Below, one piece after another: positions 46,043 through 55,700 of a stretch of DNA of 64,000 bases. Positions within the stretch are counted from its first letter, which is position 1; every line of letters starts with the position of its first letter. The position numbers and the translations under genes were made by a program. The stretch lies in NCBI GenBank assembly GCA_963775835.1, contig CAVZKV010000027.1:1-64000 (forward strand), in the 5' to 3' direction. The notes beneath the pieces were generated by a model. It was not told where the DNA came from, searched no databases, and was given only the letters and a program-made list of their open reading frames with translations. Origin of the DNA: AWTP1-13 sp963775835 (GTDB lineage Bacteria; Pseudomonadota; Alphaproteobacteria; Rhizobiales; Hyphomicrobiaceae).

Positions 46043-46990
46043 ATGGACCTCCATCAACTGCGCACCTTCGTCGCCATCGCCGACAACGGCGGCGTCGCCC
46101 GGGCAGCCGTCCGGGTCAATCTGAGCCAGCCGGCGGCCTCCCGGCAGATCCAAGGGCTGGAGGCGGAGCTGGGAATGCTCCTCTTCGACCGCATCGGCCG
46201 CCGCATGCGCTTGACATCGGAGGGCGAGGATCTGCTACCGCGCGCCCGCCGGCTGGTGGCCGAAGCCCAGTCCTTGCGCGAGCGCGCGCGGGCGTTGCAG
46301 TCCGGCCAGACTGGTCAAATCAAGATCGGCGCCACCCCACCCATGATCGAGACGGTGCTCGCCGGCTTCCTCGCCAAATATCGCCGACGTCACCCGGGCA
46401 TCGAGATCGCCGTGGTGGAGGATGGCGGCGCCGGGCTGATCGCCCGATTGGCCCAAGGCGAAGTGCACTTGGCCTACGTTCCCGTCGGCGATGCGCGCTT
46501 CAGCGGGCGCCTGCTCTATCCAATCCAAGTCATTGCCGTGCTGCCGGAGGCGCACGCGCTGGGCCGCGCGCGCTGTCTCGACATTGCCAAGCTGGCGGGT
46601 GAGCCGCTGCTGGTCCTCAACCGTAGTTTTGCCTCGCGCCAGTGGTTCGACGCTGCCTGTGAAACGGCAAATATCAGACCCAATGTGCGCTTGGAGAGCA
46701 GCGCACCCAACGCCGTGCTCGGCCTCGCCGAGGCCGGCTACGGCATCGCCATACTGCCCTCGATGGTGCGGTTTCCGCGCCGGGGCGTGCGCCCGGTGCC
46801 GCTCGTCAATCGCCACGCCGCGATCGGCAAGTGGACCAGGCTGGCATGGGACCCCCGGCGCTTCTTAGCGCCCTACGTGGAGGCCTTTCGGGAGGCCTTG
46901 GTTGATCATGCCCAGCGCGCCTATCCGGGCCGGGCTCTGATTGGGCGGGCGCCTCCGCTCGCTCGCCCCGCCGCTGACGATGCCAGCTAA
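46043..46990 (+). CDS. LysR family transcriptional regulator
   Basis: A 315-residue protein with an N-terminal winged helix (MDLHQLRTFVAIADNGGVAR, VNLSQPAASRQIQGLEAELG, LFDRIGRRMRLTSEGEDLLP) and a LysR substrate-binding domain (GQIKIGATPPMIETVLAGFL, SAPNAVLGLAEAGYGIAILP). ATG 46043 has AAAGG upstream. The divergent small gene and the palindrome between them suggest autoregulation and control of that gene. The inducer is unknown. Intact. Confidence 0.92.
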   Translation: MDLHQLRTFVAIADNGGVARAAVRVNLSQPAASRQIQGLEAELGMLLFDRIGRRMRLTSEGEDLLPRARRLVAEAQSLRERARALQSGQTGQIKIGATPPMIETVLAGFLAKYRRRHPGIEIAVVEDGGAGLIARLAQGEVHLAYVPVGDARFSGRLLYPIQVIAVLPEAHALGRARCLDIAKLAGEPLLVLNRSFASRQWFDAACETANIRPNVRLESSAPNAVLGLAEAGYGIAILPSMVRFPRRGVRPVPLVNRHAAIGKWTRLAWDPRRFLAPYVEAFREALVDHAQRAYPGRALIGRAPPLARPAADDAS

Positions 46991-47184
46991 AACATCATGC
47001 AACACCTGCCTCAGCCTTGCCCTTGCCCCGATGGTGCGGCCGCGCGCCCTGCGCGCGTGTGAGACGCTTGGCTTGCGCTCGGGGACCGCAGCGCCGGCGG
47101 GCCGCGGACAGCCCCTACACAGGTGCGCCCCGCCGTGTCATGCTGCCTTGCCCAGCGTCAGCCACCTGCAAAAGGACATTTGCG

Positions 47185-47583
47185 ATGCCGATCCGGAAAA
47201 TGGACCACTTCACCATCCTCACCAAGGACTGGAGGGCGACCGCGAAATTCTACGAGGACATTCTGGGCTTCAAGGCCGGCGAGCGGCCCAACTTTGCCTT
47301 TCCCGGCTGCTGGCTGCACAACGATGGCAAGCCGATCCTGCACGTGATCGAGCGCCCGGAAATCCCCAAGGAGACGGGGCTGCTTGATCACATGGCCTTC
47401 TCGGCGATCGGCTTAGCCGACTACATCGGCAAACTCAAAGCGCGCAACATCAAGTACGACCTGCGGCGCGTGCCCGAAGGCGGCTATGCCGCCGGCGTGT
47501 GGCAGATATTCTTCCTTGATCCCAACGGTGCCAAAGTCGAACTCGACTTTGCCAAGGAAGAGACCGCGCCGACGGGCGCCTAA
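47185..47583 (+). CDS. VOC family (glyoxalase-fold) protein
   Basis: ATG 47185 has AAAGGA upstream; the frame opens at 47017. A 132-residue single-module VOC protein: RKMDHFTILTKDWRATAKFY, LGFKAGERPNFAFPG, LHNDGKPILHVIERPEIP, LLDHMAFSAIGLADYIG and QIFFLDPNGAKVELDF. His in MDHF and the paired His/Glu near LLDHMAF and VELDF fit the usual metal set. Such proteins are lyases, dioxygenases or resistance proteins; the substrate is unknown. Its stop overlaps the stop of the convergent hydrolase gene by three bases. Confidence 0.88.
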   Translation: MPIRKMDHFTILTKDWRATAKFYEDILGFKAGERPNFAFPGCWLHNDGKPILHVIERPEIPKETGLLDHMAFSAIGLADYIGKLKARNIKYDLRRVPEGGYAAGVWQIFFLDPNGAKVELDFAKEETAPTGA

Positions 47584-48335
47584 GCCATCGCCTTGGGCGT
47601 GTGGGTGTGAAGGAACTCAAGCACGCGCTCGCATTGCACGTCGAGATGATCGGGTCCTTTCCAGGGATCGAGCACCTCTTTGTTGCTAAGGAGATGGGCG
47701 AGTTCGTCGCCGATGACGGCCGGGTGCGGCGTATCATTGCCCGGCAGCACCAAACAGGGCACGCGCAATCGACGCACGAAATCGCGCGAGACGCTGAAGA
47801 CGAAGTCCCGATCCCACATATTGCGACCGAAGCTTGCCAACGCCGCCGCATCGAGATCAGCGCGCGCGGCGCGCTGTTCTTGGCCCCAGGCTTGGTGGCT
47901 GTCCGGAAAGTAGGTCGGGGCGTCCGGATTGAGCCCGATCGGATTTTGCAGCACCGCGGCGCTGACCCGTTCGGGTGCCACCTCACAAAGCTTGAGGCAG
48001 AAGCTCGCTCCGATGCAACCCCCGAGCGTGTGGAAGCGCCGGTGGCCCAGATGATCCATGAGCGCCAAGTGGTCGGCGGCGTAGGTGTGCCAACCATGAT
48101 CGGCGGCGATGGCAGCCCGCGAACGCCCCGCATTGCGCTGGTCCATGACGATGACGCGATAGTGCGCGGCGAGCTTGCTAGTCCAATCGTTCCATGCGCG
48201 CGCCGGTCCCTCTGGCGGAGCGTGCCACATTTCGATGCGCGACCTTAGGCCGCCCGGGGCGAACAGCAGCACCGGGTAGCCGGCGCCGAACTCCTCAAAA
48301 TAAATCTCGGCGTCGGCGCGGTTCAGCACGGGCAT
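47580..48335 (-). CDS. Alpha/beta hydrolase with a Cys nucleophile
   Basis: A 251-residue alpha/beta hydrolase. PVLLFAPGGLRSRIEMWHAP is the oxyanion region, RVIVMDQRNAGRS the next strand, and the nucleophile elbow reads HTLGGCIGASFCLKL, so Cys107 sits where Ser is usual (G-x-S-x-G). LVLPGNDTPHPAV and PDHLDVQCERVLEFL supply the acid and His. A Cys nucleophile is known in dienelactone hydrolase but uncommon in this branch, so the enzyme may be a lactonase or a non-catalytic relative. ATG 48335 has GGGAGAC upstream. Convergent with the VOC gene. Confidence 0.85.
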   Translation of the reverse strand: MPVLNRADAEIYFEEFGAGYPVLLFAPGGLRSRIEMWHAPPEGPARAWNDWTSKLAAHYRVIVMDQRNAGRSRAAIAADHGWHTYAADHLALMDHLGHRRFHTLGGCIGASFCLKLCEVAPERVSAAVLQNPIGLNPDAPTYFPDSHQAWGQEQRAARADLDAAALASFGRNMWDRDFVFSVSRDFVRRLRVPCLVLPGNDTPHPAVIGDELAHLLSNKEVLDPWKGPDHLDVQCERVLEFLHTHTPKAMA

Positions 48336-48470
48336 GGCGTGGTGGTCTCCCTAGTGGCAATTTGGTTCGCCGTAGCTAGCGCCGTGCTGCCGCCGCTGCA
48401 GCGAAGCACGTGCGGCCGTTGTTGGCCACGTCCTCGGCGCGAGACAGGCCCACGGCACCGTTCCCGCAAG

Positions 48471-49178
48471 CTAGCCTTCCGGCATCGCTTGCAGCAATCG
48501 CCCCTTGCCCGCGAGCGGCGTGGCAATGCGCATCGTGCGCAGGATCGCCCAAAGCGTTGCCTGATTAGTCGTCACCACCGGCTTGCCGAACTGGCCCTCC
48601 CAGGCCGCAATTCGATCCATGGTCGGAAAGTTGCCACCCGGCACCATCAGCGCCTCGACCGCAGGGGAATCGATCCGGGCGAACGCGGCTTGCGCCGCGC
48701 CCGCGTCCATCTTGCCAATCGCATAGGCGTTGCTGGCACCAAGGCTTTCGCAGGCGACGACATCGATGCCAAACTTCTCCTCGTAGTAGCGCTTTGCCCG
48801 CGCGATGACCTCCTCGGAGTAGGGCGTCACCATGGCGATCCTGTGCGCGCCGAGCGCGCGTAGGGCCCGGCCGATGGCCTGGGCCGAGGTCAGCGCCGGC
48901 ACGCCCGACGCCTCCGTCATGCGCCGTATCGTCACCTCGTCGTAGTCGTCGGCAAACAGGCTGGCGGAGGTTTGCGCCAAGGCGATGACCTCGACGCGGG
49001 CCTCGCCCAACAATTGCGACTGGTAGGCGACATCGGCCTCGAGACTCGGGGAAAAAGGCGTGCCCTTGGCTTTGCCGAGCCTGGCGGTGTGCACCTGCAG
49101 CTCCGCCGGCAACCGACAAAACTCGATCTCACAGGTGGTGTTGGTAGAGGGAACGAGAAGCCCGAAATGGCGCGGCAT
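48471..49178 (-). CDS. Asp/Glu racemase-superfamily protein (maleate isomerase-like), catalytic Cys positions replaced
   Basis: A 235-residue protein of the Asp/Glu racemase fold close to maleate cis-trans isomerases and arylmalonate decarboxylases: FGLLVPSTNTTCEIEF, EVIALAQTSASL and VEALMVPGGNFPTMDRIAAW. In that family the first catalytic Cys lies in an ACTS-type motif and the second in SCTN; here the corresponding residues are Gln69 (ALAQTSAS) and Gly181 (VPGGN). If the alignment is right, the enzyme lacks both catalytic thiols and is unlikely to be a racemase or isomerase. It is otherwise full length, with ATG 49178 preceded by GAGGGG. Confidence 0.82.
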   Translation of the reverse strand: MPRHFGLLVPSTNTTCEIEFCRLPAELQVHTARLGKAKGTPFSPSLEADVAYQSQLLGEARVEVIALAQTSASLFADDYDEVTIRRMTEASGVPALTSAQAIGRALRALGAHRIAMVTPYSEEVIARAKRYYEEKFGIDVVACESLGASNAYAIGKMDAGAAQAAFARIDSPAVEALMVPGGNFPTMDRIAAWEGQFGKPVVTTNQATLWAILRTMRIATPLAGKGRLLQAMPEG

Positions 49179-49346
49179 GATTGAGCCCCCTCAGCATCAG
49201 ACGGTTTAGCGACCCGTCCGAGCGGCCGGGCGATCGCCCAAGACTTCCAGCAGGTCCGCCGCCGCGAAGCAATCGCGCCGACGCTAGCTGGATCCGCGGC
49301 AAGGGCCAGTAAGTAAAACGGATGTTAAGGCGAATGTTAAGACCGA

Positions 49347-50162
49347 TCAGCGAATGCGGGCAAAGTCGCCGTGGCGTCCAAGGCCGCTTTTGAAGCGGCC
49401 CGCGCCCGCCACCCCATCCGCCTTCAGGGCTTCACGCCCATTGTACCACTCCTGGATCAGCGCTTCGCGTACACTGAGCCCATGGCCTTTAATCGCCGAG
49501 CGCCGATCGGCGCGCACGCAGACTTGCGGGAAGCGGGCGATCTCGTGCGCCAGCTCCTCCGCCTTGGCGCGCGATCCGCCCTTGGGGGTCAGATATTCGC
49601 ACAGGCCTATGTTCAAACATTCCTCGGCGGGAACCTTACGCCCCGTGAGGATGATCTCCAAGGCGCGGCCTTGCCCAACGATCCGCGGTAGCCGTACGGT
49701 GCCGCCGTCGATCAGCGGCACGCCCCAGCGCCGGCAGTAGACGCCGAAATACGAACCTTCGGCCATCACCCTGAAATCACACCAAAGGCCCAATTCCATG
49801 CCGCCGGCAACGGCAGGCCCCTCGATGGCGGCAATCACCGGCTTGTCGAGCTCGAGCCGCGACGGCCCCAGCGGACCGCGCGGAATTTCGCCGCCATTAC
49901 CCTTGGCACCGGCCACTGGAATATCGAGCTCACCAAGCGGATACTCGGCGCTCAAGGTGCTGACATATTTGAGGTCCCAGCCGGCACAGAAGGCGCCGCC
50001 GGCGCCATAGAACACCGCGACCGCCGCCTTCCGATCGGCATCGAACTCGAGAAAGGCCGCCGTCAAAGCGTCGGCGCTCGCAGGGTCCACGGCATTCCTG
50101 GCCTCGGGCCGATCGTGAATGACCGTCCACACCTGCCCGGCTTTCTCGACTCTGACTGTCAT
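49347..50162 (-). CDS. Enoyl-CoA hydratase/isomerase (crotonase) family protein
   Basis: ATG 50162 with AGGAG upstream starts MTVRVEKAGQVWTVIHDRPE (the frame opens at 50375). The 271-residue protein has oxyanion-hole segments GAGGAFCAGWDLKYV and AIEGPAVAGGMELGLWCDFR, and then FGVYCRRWGVPLIDGGTVRL. In classical hydratases the last block is FGxPE...PGAGGTQ, with two catalytic Glu; here the first is replaced by Cys/Arg, so the chemistry is probably not simple hydration. This FGxxCRRWGVPLIDGGTVRLP variant is common in rhizobial crotonase-fold enzymes. Divergent from the TetR gene, which may control it. Confidence 0.88.
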   Translation of the reverse strand: MTVRVEKAGQVWTVIHDRPEARNAVDPASADALTAAFLEFDADRKAAVAVFYGAGGAFCAGWDLKYVSTLSAEYPLGELDIPVAGAKGNGGEIPRGPLGPSRLELDKPVIAAIEGPAVAGGMELGLWCDFRVMAEGSYFGVYCRRWGVPLIDGGTVRLPRIVGQGRALEIILTGRKVPAEECLNIGLCEYLTPKGGSRAKAEELAHEIARFPQVCVRADRRSAIKGHGLSVREALIQEWYNGREALKADGVAGAGRFKSGLGRHGDFARIR

Positions 50163-50210
50163 CGCCAATCTCCTACCGCCGATCCGGTCTTTTGTATCGT
50201 CATAAATTCT

Positions 50211-50219
50211 AACAGTGTT
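50211..50219. promoter_or_regulatory. Candidate TetR operator core between divergent genes
   Basis: AACAGTGTT is a 9-base palindrome in the 88-base space between the crotonase gene (50,162) and the TetR gene (50,251). A partly similar half-site follows (GTCAAGTGTGC). This is the usual place for a TetR-type operator. Inference only. Confidence 0.4.
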
Positions 50220-50250
50220 GAAAAAAACGTCAAGTGTGCTATCAGCAGGC

Positions 50251-50886
50251 ATGGCGATCGAGCAACGACACGGCCGGCAGCGGGCCGTCAGGGATCTCAA
50301 GCGTGGCTTGATCCTGGCGGCCGCCCGCAAGGTGTTTGAAGCCGAAGGCCTGAACGGCGCGTCCTTGCGAGCCATTGCCGCCGCCGCAGGCTACACGCCG
50401 GCCGCGCTTTATTTTCACTTCGATTCGAAGGAAGCCATCTATGCCGAGGTGCTGCGCGCCTCGCTCGCCAATCTCGGTGCGGCGGTCAGTCGTGCGATTT
50501 TGCGCAGCAAGACGCCGAAGGACCGGATTCGCGCCGCGGCCATGGCCTTCTTTCGTTACTACGCCGACAATCCGCGGGACCTCGATCTGGGCTTCTACCT
50601 TTTTCGCGGCGGCATGAAGCCGCAAGGTCTGGGCAAAGAGCGCGATGAGGTCCTCAACGCTGCCCTGCTTGCGGCCTTGGCCCCGATCGCCGACGCCGCC
50701 CTGGCCCTGGGGGCCAGCGACGATGACGCCAAGGTCTTGATGGTGGAGACCTTCGCCCACGCCGCCGGGCTTTTGCTGCTGGCGCACACGGGTCGCATGC
50801 GCACCTTCGGCACCTCGGCGCCGCACTTGATGGAGCGCTTCGTTGCCGACCGGATCGCGGCGCTGACGGCGAAAGGAAAGCCTTAA
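50251..50886 (+). CDS. TetR/AcrR family transcriptional regulator
   Basis: ATG 50251 is preferred to the earlier TTG-type start at 50215. The 211-residue protein has the usual TetR N-terminus: LKRGLILAAARKVFEAEGLN, GASLRAIAAAAGYTPAALYF and HFDSKEAIYAEVLRASL. The C-terminal ligand domain is helical with AAMAFFRYYADNPRDLDLGF. It is divergent from the crotonase-type gene. The ligand may be an acyl-CoA or a related compound, by analogy with FadR-like TetR regulators next to such genes. Intact. Confidence 0.92.
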   Translation: MAIEQRHGRQRAVRDLKRGLILAAARKVFEAEGLNGASLRAIAAAAGYTPAALYFHFDSKEAIYAEVLRASLANLGAAVSRAILRSKTPKDRIRAAAMAFFRYYADNPRDLDLGFYLFRGGMKPQGLGKERDEVLNAALLAALAPIADAALALGASDDDAKVLMVETFAHAAGLLLLAHTGRMRTFGTSAPHLMERFVADRIAALTAKGKP

Positions 50887-51207
50887 TTGCTGGCGGCGGG
50901 CCAGTCGCCCAATCGCGAGGGCGCGCCTGCGAGCTGGCGGCCGGGCTGTGCCCGGGAGCACAGCGCCAGCTGGGCTTGGCGGCCATAGTTGCCCGCGCCG
51001 CCCCGGAGGTGCTCGCGCCGGGATCAACCCAAGGCGATGTACCGGGAATACCACGCGCTTAGGTTATTGCCTTGTCTTGCTTGCCGATCCGACGCTGGCG
51101 AGGCTTACAATTCTTGTTGGGGCTGCGCGGCCGAGGCCGCGCCTGAACTTTCGTCGCGGCTCGCGTTCGCTCGCAGCAGCCGACAACGGGGAGCCATGGG
51201 GGGAGCC
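50887..51207. other. Intergenic space between TetR and DUF2235 genes
   Basis: About 320 bases. The left half holds the large hairpin at 50,932-50,971. The right half contains in-frame upstream codons of the DUF2235 gene, but no ribosome site before 51,196. No other gene. Confidence 0.5.
50932..50971 (+). terminator. Large composite hairpin after the TetR gene
   Basis: The arms AGCTGGC (50932-50938) and GCCAGCT (50965-50971) enclose a second perfect stem GCTGTGC / GCACAGC with a CCGGGA loop, plus a six-base bulge on one side. The structure begins 46 bases past the TetR stop. No T run follows, so it may be a Rho-independent-like terminator of weak form or another structured element. Confidence 0.4.
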
Positions 51208-52617
51208 ATGAAACGCATTGTCGTTTGCTATGACGGCACCTGGAATGCGCTGACCGATCCCGGTGCGGTCACCAATGTGGTCCGGGTCGGCCAGGCCGTT
51301 AAAACAACGGATGAAAACAACCGGAGCCAAATTGTCTATTACAACGCCGGCGTCGGCAGCGGTGGCCCGATCGATCAATTGCTCGGTGGCTTGTTTGGCG
51401 TCGGCGTCAGGGACAATGTGAAACGCGGATTAGCGTTTCTGACCCTCAACTGGACCAAGGGCGACGAGATTTACATCTTTGGCTTCTCGCGCGGCGCCTA
51501 TACCGCGCGCGCCCTGGCCGGTGTCATTACCGCAATTCGCGGCGTCCCCCGGCAAGAGTACTTTCACCGTCTGGAGGATATTTGGAATTTTTATCGGCTG
51601 AGCCCGCGCGAACGCTATAGCGATGAGGCCCGACGCAAATACGAAATCGACCAAATGGTGCTGGAAGTGCCGCGGCCCGCGCCGCTGGTCAAATGCCTGG
51701 CGGTCTGGGACACGGTAGGGTCCTACGGGATTCCGGCGAGCTTGGGGCTGGGTCTGGCGCGCAAGCTCACCTCCTGGACGCGCGGATTTCACGACAACAT
51801 GCTGCACCCGCGGATCGAGGTGGGGCTGCAGGCCTTGGCCGTTGACGAACAGCGCCCGGCCTTTTCCCCGACCACCTGGGTCGGCGACCCGACGGAAGTG
51901 AACGAAAACCAGCACGTCGAACAGGTGTGGTTTGCCGGTGCGCACGCCAACGTCGGCGGTGGCTACCTGCGCAGCGGCCTTTCCGATCTGGCCTTGATCT
52001 GGATCATGGCAAGAGTGGAGACTTTGACCAAGCTGCGGTTCAGCGAAGACTACATCGCCAAGAATTTTTGGCCCTGCGCCGCCTGCTCGCTCTATCGCTC
52101 CACTAGCGGTTGGTGGTGGTTCACCCGCTTATCTCCCTATCGAAGACCGCTCTTCCCGGGACCGAAGCTGATCGAAGCCTGGTTCAGGGGAAAGAAGGAA
52201 AAGCGCAAGATGATCCCCATCAATGAAAAGATCCATTGGAGTGTGATCGAGCGGCTCGGCAGGACGGCCATCCTCGACGAAAAGATCAGCAAAAGTTACG
52301 CACCTTCGAACCTGCCCATGCGATGGAAGGGCAAGACCTGGCCCGAGGACGAACGATTGGCAGCGGAAAACGACCCGCGGGTGGCGCAAAAGACGCCGGA
52401 AGAAGAAGCGCTGATTGATGCCTGCCGTGACCCAGAGCGCAATCTGCGCTATCAGAAGTGCGCGCTGTTTTGCACGTTGGACGTGGAGCATCTGTGCGAG
52501 CAGAAGCCCTGGACCGCCGCCGGCGTGCGCTCGCGATTTTCTGCCAAGGACCGCCGGGCTCGCCGCCTCTTGGCTCTGCGCAAGATTTGGGGGATGGAGG
52601 ATGCGGGACCTCGCTGA
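51208..52617 (+). CDS. DUF2235 alpha/beta hydrolase (Tle1-like phospholipase fold)
   Basis: Start ATG 51208 (GGGGGGAG upstream; ATG 51196 is the alternative) gives a 469-residue protein beginning MKRIVVCYDGTWNALTDPG. The DUF2235 hallmarks are present: IYIFGFSRGAYTARALAGVI with nucleophile Ser94, KCLAVWDTVGSYGIP, HNMLHPRIEVGLQALAVDEQ-type spacing around FHDNML, and VEQVWFAGAHANVGGGYLRS (acid/His region). The family includes the type VI effector Tle1 (phospholipase A) and many stand-alone proteins of unknown role. There is no VgrG, PAAR or immunity-like gene nearby, so a type VI role is not supported. Convergent with the large cyclase-AAA gene. Confidence 0.88.
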   Translation: MKRIVVCYDGTWNALTDPGAVTNVVRVGQAVKTTDENNRSQIVYYNAGVGSGGPIDQLLGGLFGVGVRDNVKRGLAFLTLNWTKGDEIYIFGFSRGAYTARALAGVITAIRGVPRQEYFHRLEDIWNFYRLSPRERYSDEARRKYEIDQMVLEVPRPAPLVKCLAVWDTVGSYGIPASLGLGLARKLTSWTRGFHDNMLHPRIEVGLQALAVDEQRPAFSPTTWVGDPTEVNENQHVEQVWFAGAHANVGGGYLRSGLSDLALIWIMARVETLTKLRFSEDYIAKNFWPCAACSLYRSTSGWWWFTRLSPYRRPLFPGPKLIEAWFRGKKEKRKMIPINEKIHWSVIERLGRTAILDEKISKSYAPSNLPMRWKGKTWPEDERLAAENDPRVAQKTPEEEALIDACRDPERNLRYQKCALFCTLDVEHLCEQKPWTAAGVRSRFSAKDRRARRLLALRKIWGMEDAGPR

Positions 52618-52743
52618 GGCGCAACCGCCTGGGTGCAACACCCGGTCGCGACAATCTCGCGTTCTAACAGCGGAATTTGGGTGCGCGCGCGAGCCGTCAA
52701 TCAGAGCCGGGCGCAGCGCGGCCCCTCAATCGGCAAGCCGACC

Positions 52744-55700
52744 CTATGGGAAGAGACTGGCGATGCGCGCCTTCAGCTGTCGTTCTTCGAATTTCGCGCC
52801 CTGCGCCTCGGCGATCTTGAGACCGCGATTGAACTGGTGTTTTGCCTCGTCGAGCCTACCCCGTGAAAAAAGGGCTTCGGCATAGGCGCGCAGCAAGCTG
52901 GCTGCCGCCTGCATTTCACCGCTTTGCTCGGCCGTGCAAAATGCCTCTTCGCTGAGGCGGAGGCACTGTTCGATCTCGCCCGTCTTTGCGTGCGCCATGG
53001 CTAGCGTGGCAAGCTGAACCGGCCTTAGCAGACGCGAGCCCATGCCGCCCGCCATATCGATGGCCGTCTGCATGATGGCGATGCCTTTGCCCGGTTCTCC
53101 TCGTCGTGCGGCAATTGCACCCTTGGCAAAATTCGCCCACACCTCGAAATTCTTGAGCTCGTGTGCTTTGCAAAAATCGACGACTGCTTCGGCTTTGTTG
53201 CGGTCGGCTTCCAGTCCACCCGGCATTGGGGTCAGAAGATCTGTGACAAGCGCCAGAGCCGTCGACATGGTGTGTCGTGTCGTGCGTGCAATTTCTATGG
53301 AGCAAGCCGAGGCTTGCCGGGCGAGAGCGATCTCATCCAGCGCGAAGTGGACGCCCGCCATGAGGGATAGACAGACGACCCGTTGGCTGCCGAAGGCGCC
53401 AAGCGTCGACAGGTCTTCTGGCGTCTCCGCAAAAATTGCCAGCGCCTGCCGGAATTGCCGGCTCGCTTCCCGAAATGCACCGATTGCAAAATAGTACTGT
53501 CCCAAGAGCGTATGCCCGCGGCCCAGGTTCGCGCTGTGCTGCCGTGCCAATCCCATGTGCTGCTGGGCGACCGAGAGCGCCTGCTGCAGCTCGCAACGGC
53601 CGTAGTGCACGTTGAACAAGCCAAGCAGTACATCCATGCGCTCGCCGACGTTGCCGAGGTCGGCGACGAGATGATCCGCGCGCGTGTAAATCTCCAGACT
53701 TTCCTTGGCCGAATAGCCTCGCGTGGCCATGATCACCGGTCCAAGGCGGATATGAAAGTCGAGCTCCCCTTGTGTCCGTTGCAACGACGGCTGCAAACGC
53801 TGTGATACCCTTATGCCTTCCGAGAAGTGCTTAGCTGCTTCGAGCAGCGCCGAACGCGCAACGGCGCGTTGGCCCGCCTTCAGCCAATAGGGGACCGCAG
53901 CCTCCCATAGACCAGCTTCTGTGAGGTGATGCGCCAGCAGCTCCGGTTCGCTCTCTGCCAGCTCGGGTCGGTGCTCGAGAGCACGGGCGATTTGGCCGTG
54001 CACCTGCGTGCGCCGGCCTCGCAGCAGGCCGGCGTAGGCCGCATCGCGAACAAGGGCATGCTTGAACACATAGGTGGCGTTCGGCGGCACGCCCCGTTGA
54101 AAGATGAGCCCGGCTTGCACTAGCTTCTCGAAAGCGCTTTCCAGCTCTTGCTGGGATAGACCGGAGACCGCGGCAACAAGCTCCCAGGAGAACTCCCGGC
54201 CAACAGCTGCGCTAATCTGAACCACATCCTTCACCGACCGAAGTCGGTCGAGGCGCGCAAGGAGCGAGGCGTGCAGCGTTGCGGGAATGGCGAGCCCTGG
54301 GACCGGACCGTCGAGCTCATAGCGATCGTGGCTTTCACGCAGCAGACCGCCTTCCAGAATGGCTTTCGTCAGTTCTTCGATGAAAAGGGGAACGCCGTCC
54401 GTGCGTCGGACGATCTCGTCAAGGACCACGTTGGGGAGGGTTTTGCTCGCCATTGCCTGTGCCAGCGCTTTGCCCTCGTTTTGGCCGAGACGGCTAAGCG
54501 AAAGGCTGGAGACGTGCTGATGGTTGGGCCAGGAAGGGCTGAATTCGGGTCTTGCCGTTGCCAGCAGCAACACGCGCTGGCGAAAGGCAGGATCGATTGC
54601 ACGCGAGAGCAGCTCGAGCGATGTGGGATCGAGCCAGTGCACGTCCTCAAATACGATCAATGCCGGTTTGTCGGCGGCCAGTTCACCCCACAGCTGAAGC
54701 AGAGCCTTCAAAATCCGCTCCTTAACCCGCTGCGGCGGTAGGCTCGGCAGCGCATAGCGACCCTGCGCGGGGATGGACAAGAGCGCGGCGAAGACAGGCA
54801 CGTTGGCCGCGGAGCCCTTGCCCCAGCGCGCGAGCAGCCCCTCGAGCTTATCGAGCTTCCCTTGCGCCCTATCCTCGCCCTCGATGCCGGCTGCGCGTCG
54901 AAGCTGCGAAATGACGGGCCATAGCGCGCTATCCCGGTGATGAGGTGAGCCGTGGTAGTTCAAGGTTGTATGAGCCTTGCCCGCCAGCGCTAGCTGCAGC
55001 GCTCGGACCAGCCTCGACTTGCCGATGCCGCCCTCGCCGGTGATCAGCACGACGCGACCTTCACCGTGCTTGACCTGTTCCCAACGTCGCAACAGCAGCT
55101 GCAGTTCTTCTTCGCGGCCGTACAGGGGCGACATCGCCGAGGATTGCCGTGCCTCGAAACGGTTTTCGATGTTGCTCCTACCGGTGACCTGGCGGACGTG
55201 GATCGGCTCCGGGAAACCCTTGAGGGTTTGCTGTGCGAGATCTCGGTACTCGAACAGCATGCCGACAAGGCGCCAGGTTTCGGGGCAGATCAACAGCGAA
55301 TTGGGCTCGGCCAAGGATTGTAGGCGCGCCGCAAGATTGGTGGTCTCGCCGATGGCCGCGTTTTCCTGCGTCATGCCTTCTCGAGGGCGATCGCCAACCA
55401 CGACCACACCCGTGGCGAGGCCAATGCGCGCCTCGACCGCCATGCCCTGGAGAGGCTCCAGGTCATGAAGGGCCTTGAGTAGGGAAAGCCCAGCGTGCAC
55501 GGCGCGCTCCGCGTCATCCTCGTGCGCGGTCGGATAGCCGAAGTAGGCAAGCACGCCGTCGCCCAGAAATTGGGCCACCGCACCTTCGAATCTTGTGATT
55601 TCTCGTGCGCAGCAGTCTTGGAACCTGGTCACGACGTCGCGCTGCTCTTCTGGATCAAGGCGTGTGGAGAGCGCGGTCGAACCAACCATATCGCAGAACA

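Noticed and set aside
51208..52617. Type VI secretion effector locus
   Set aside because: DUF2235 includes the Tle1 effector, but there is no VgrG, PAAR, Hcp or immunity-type gene in the window, so a type VI role has no support.
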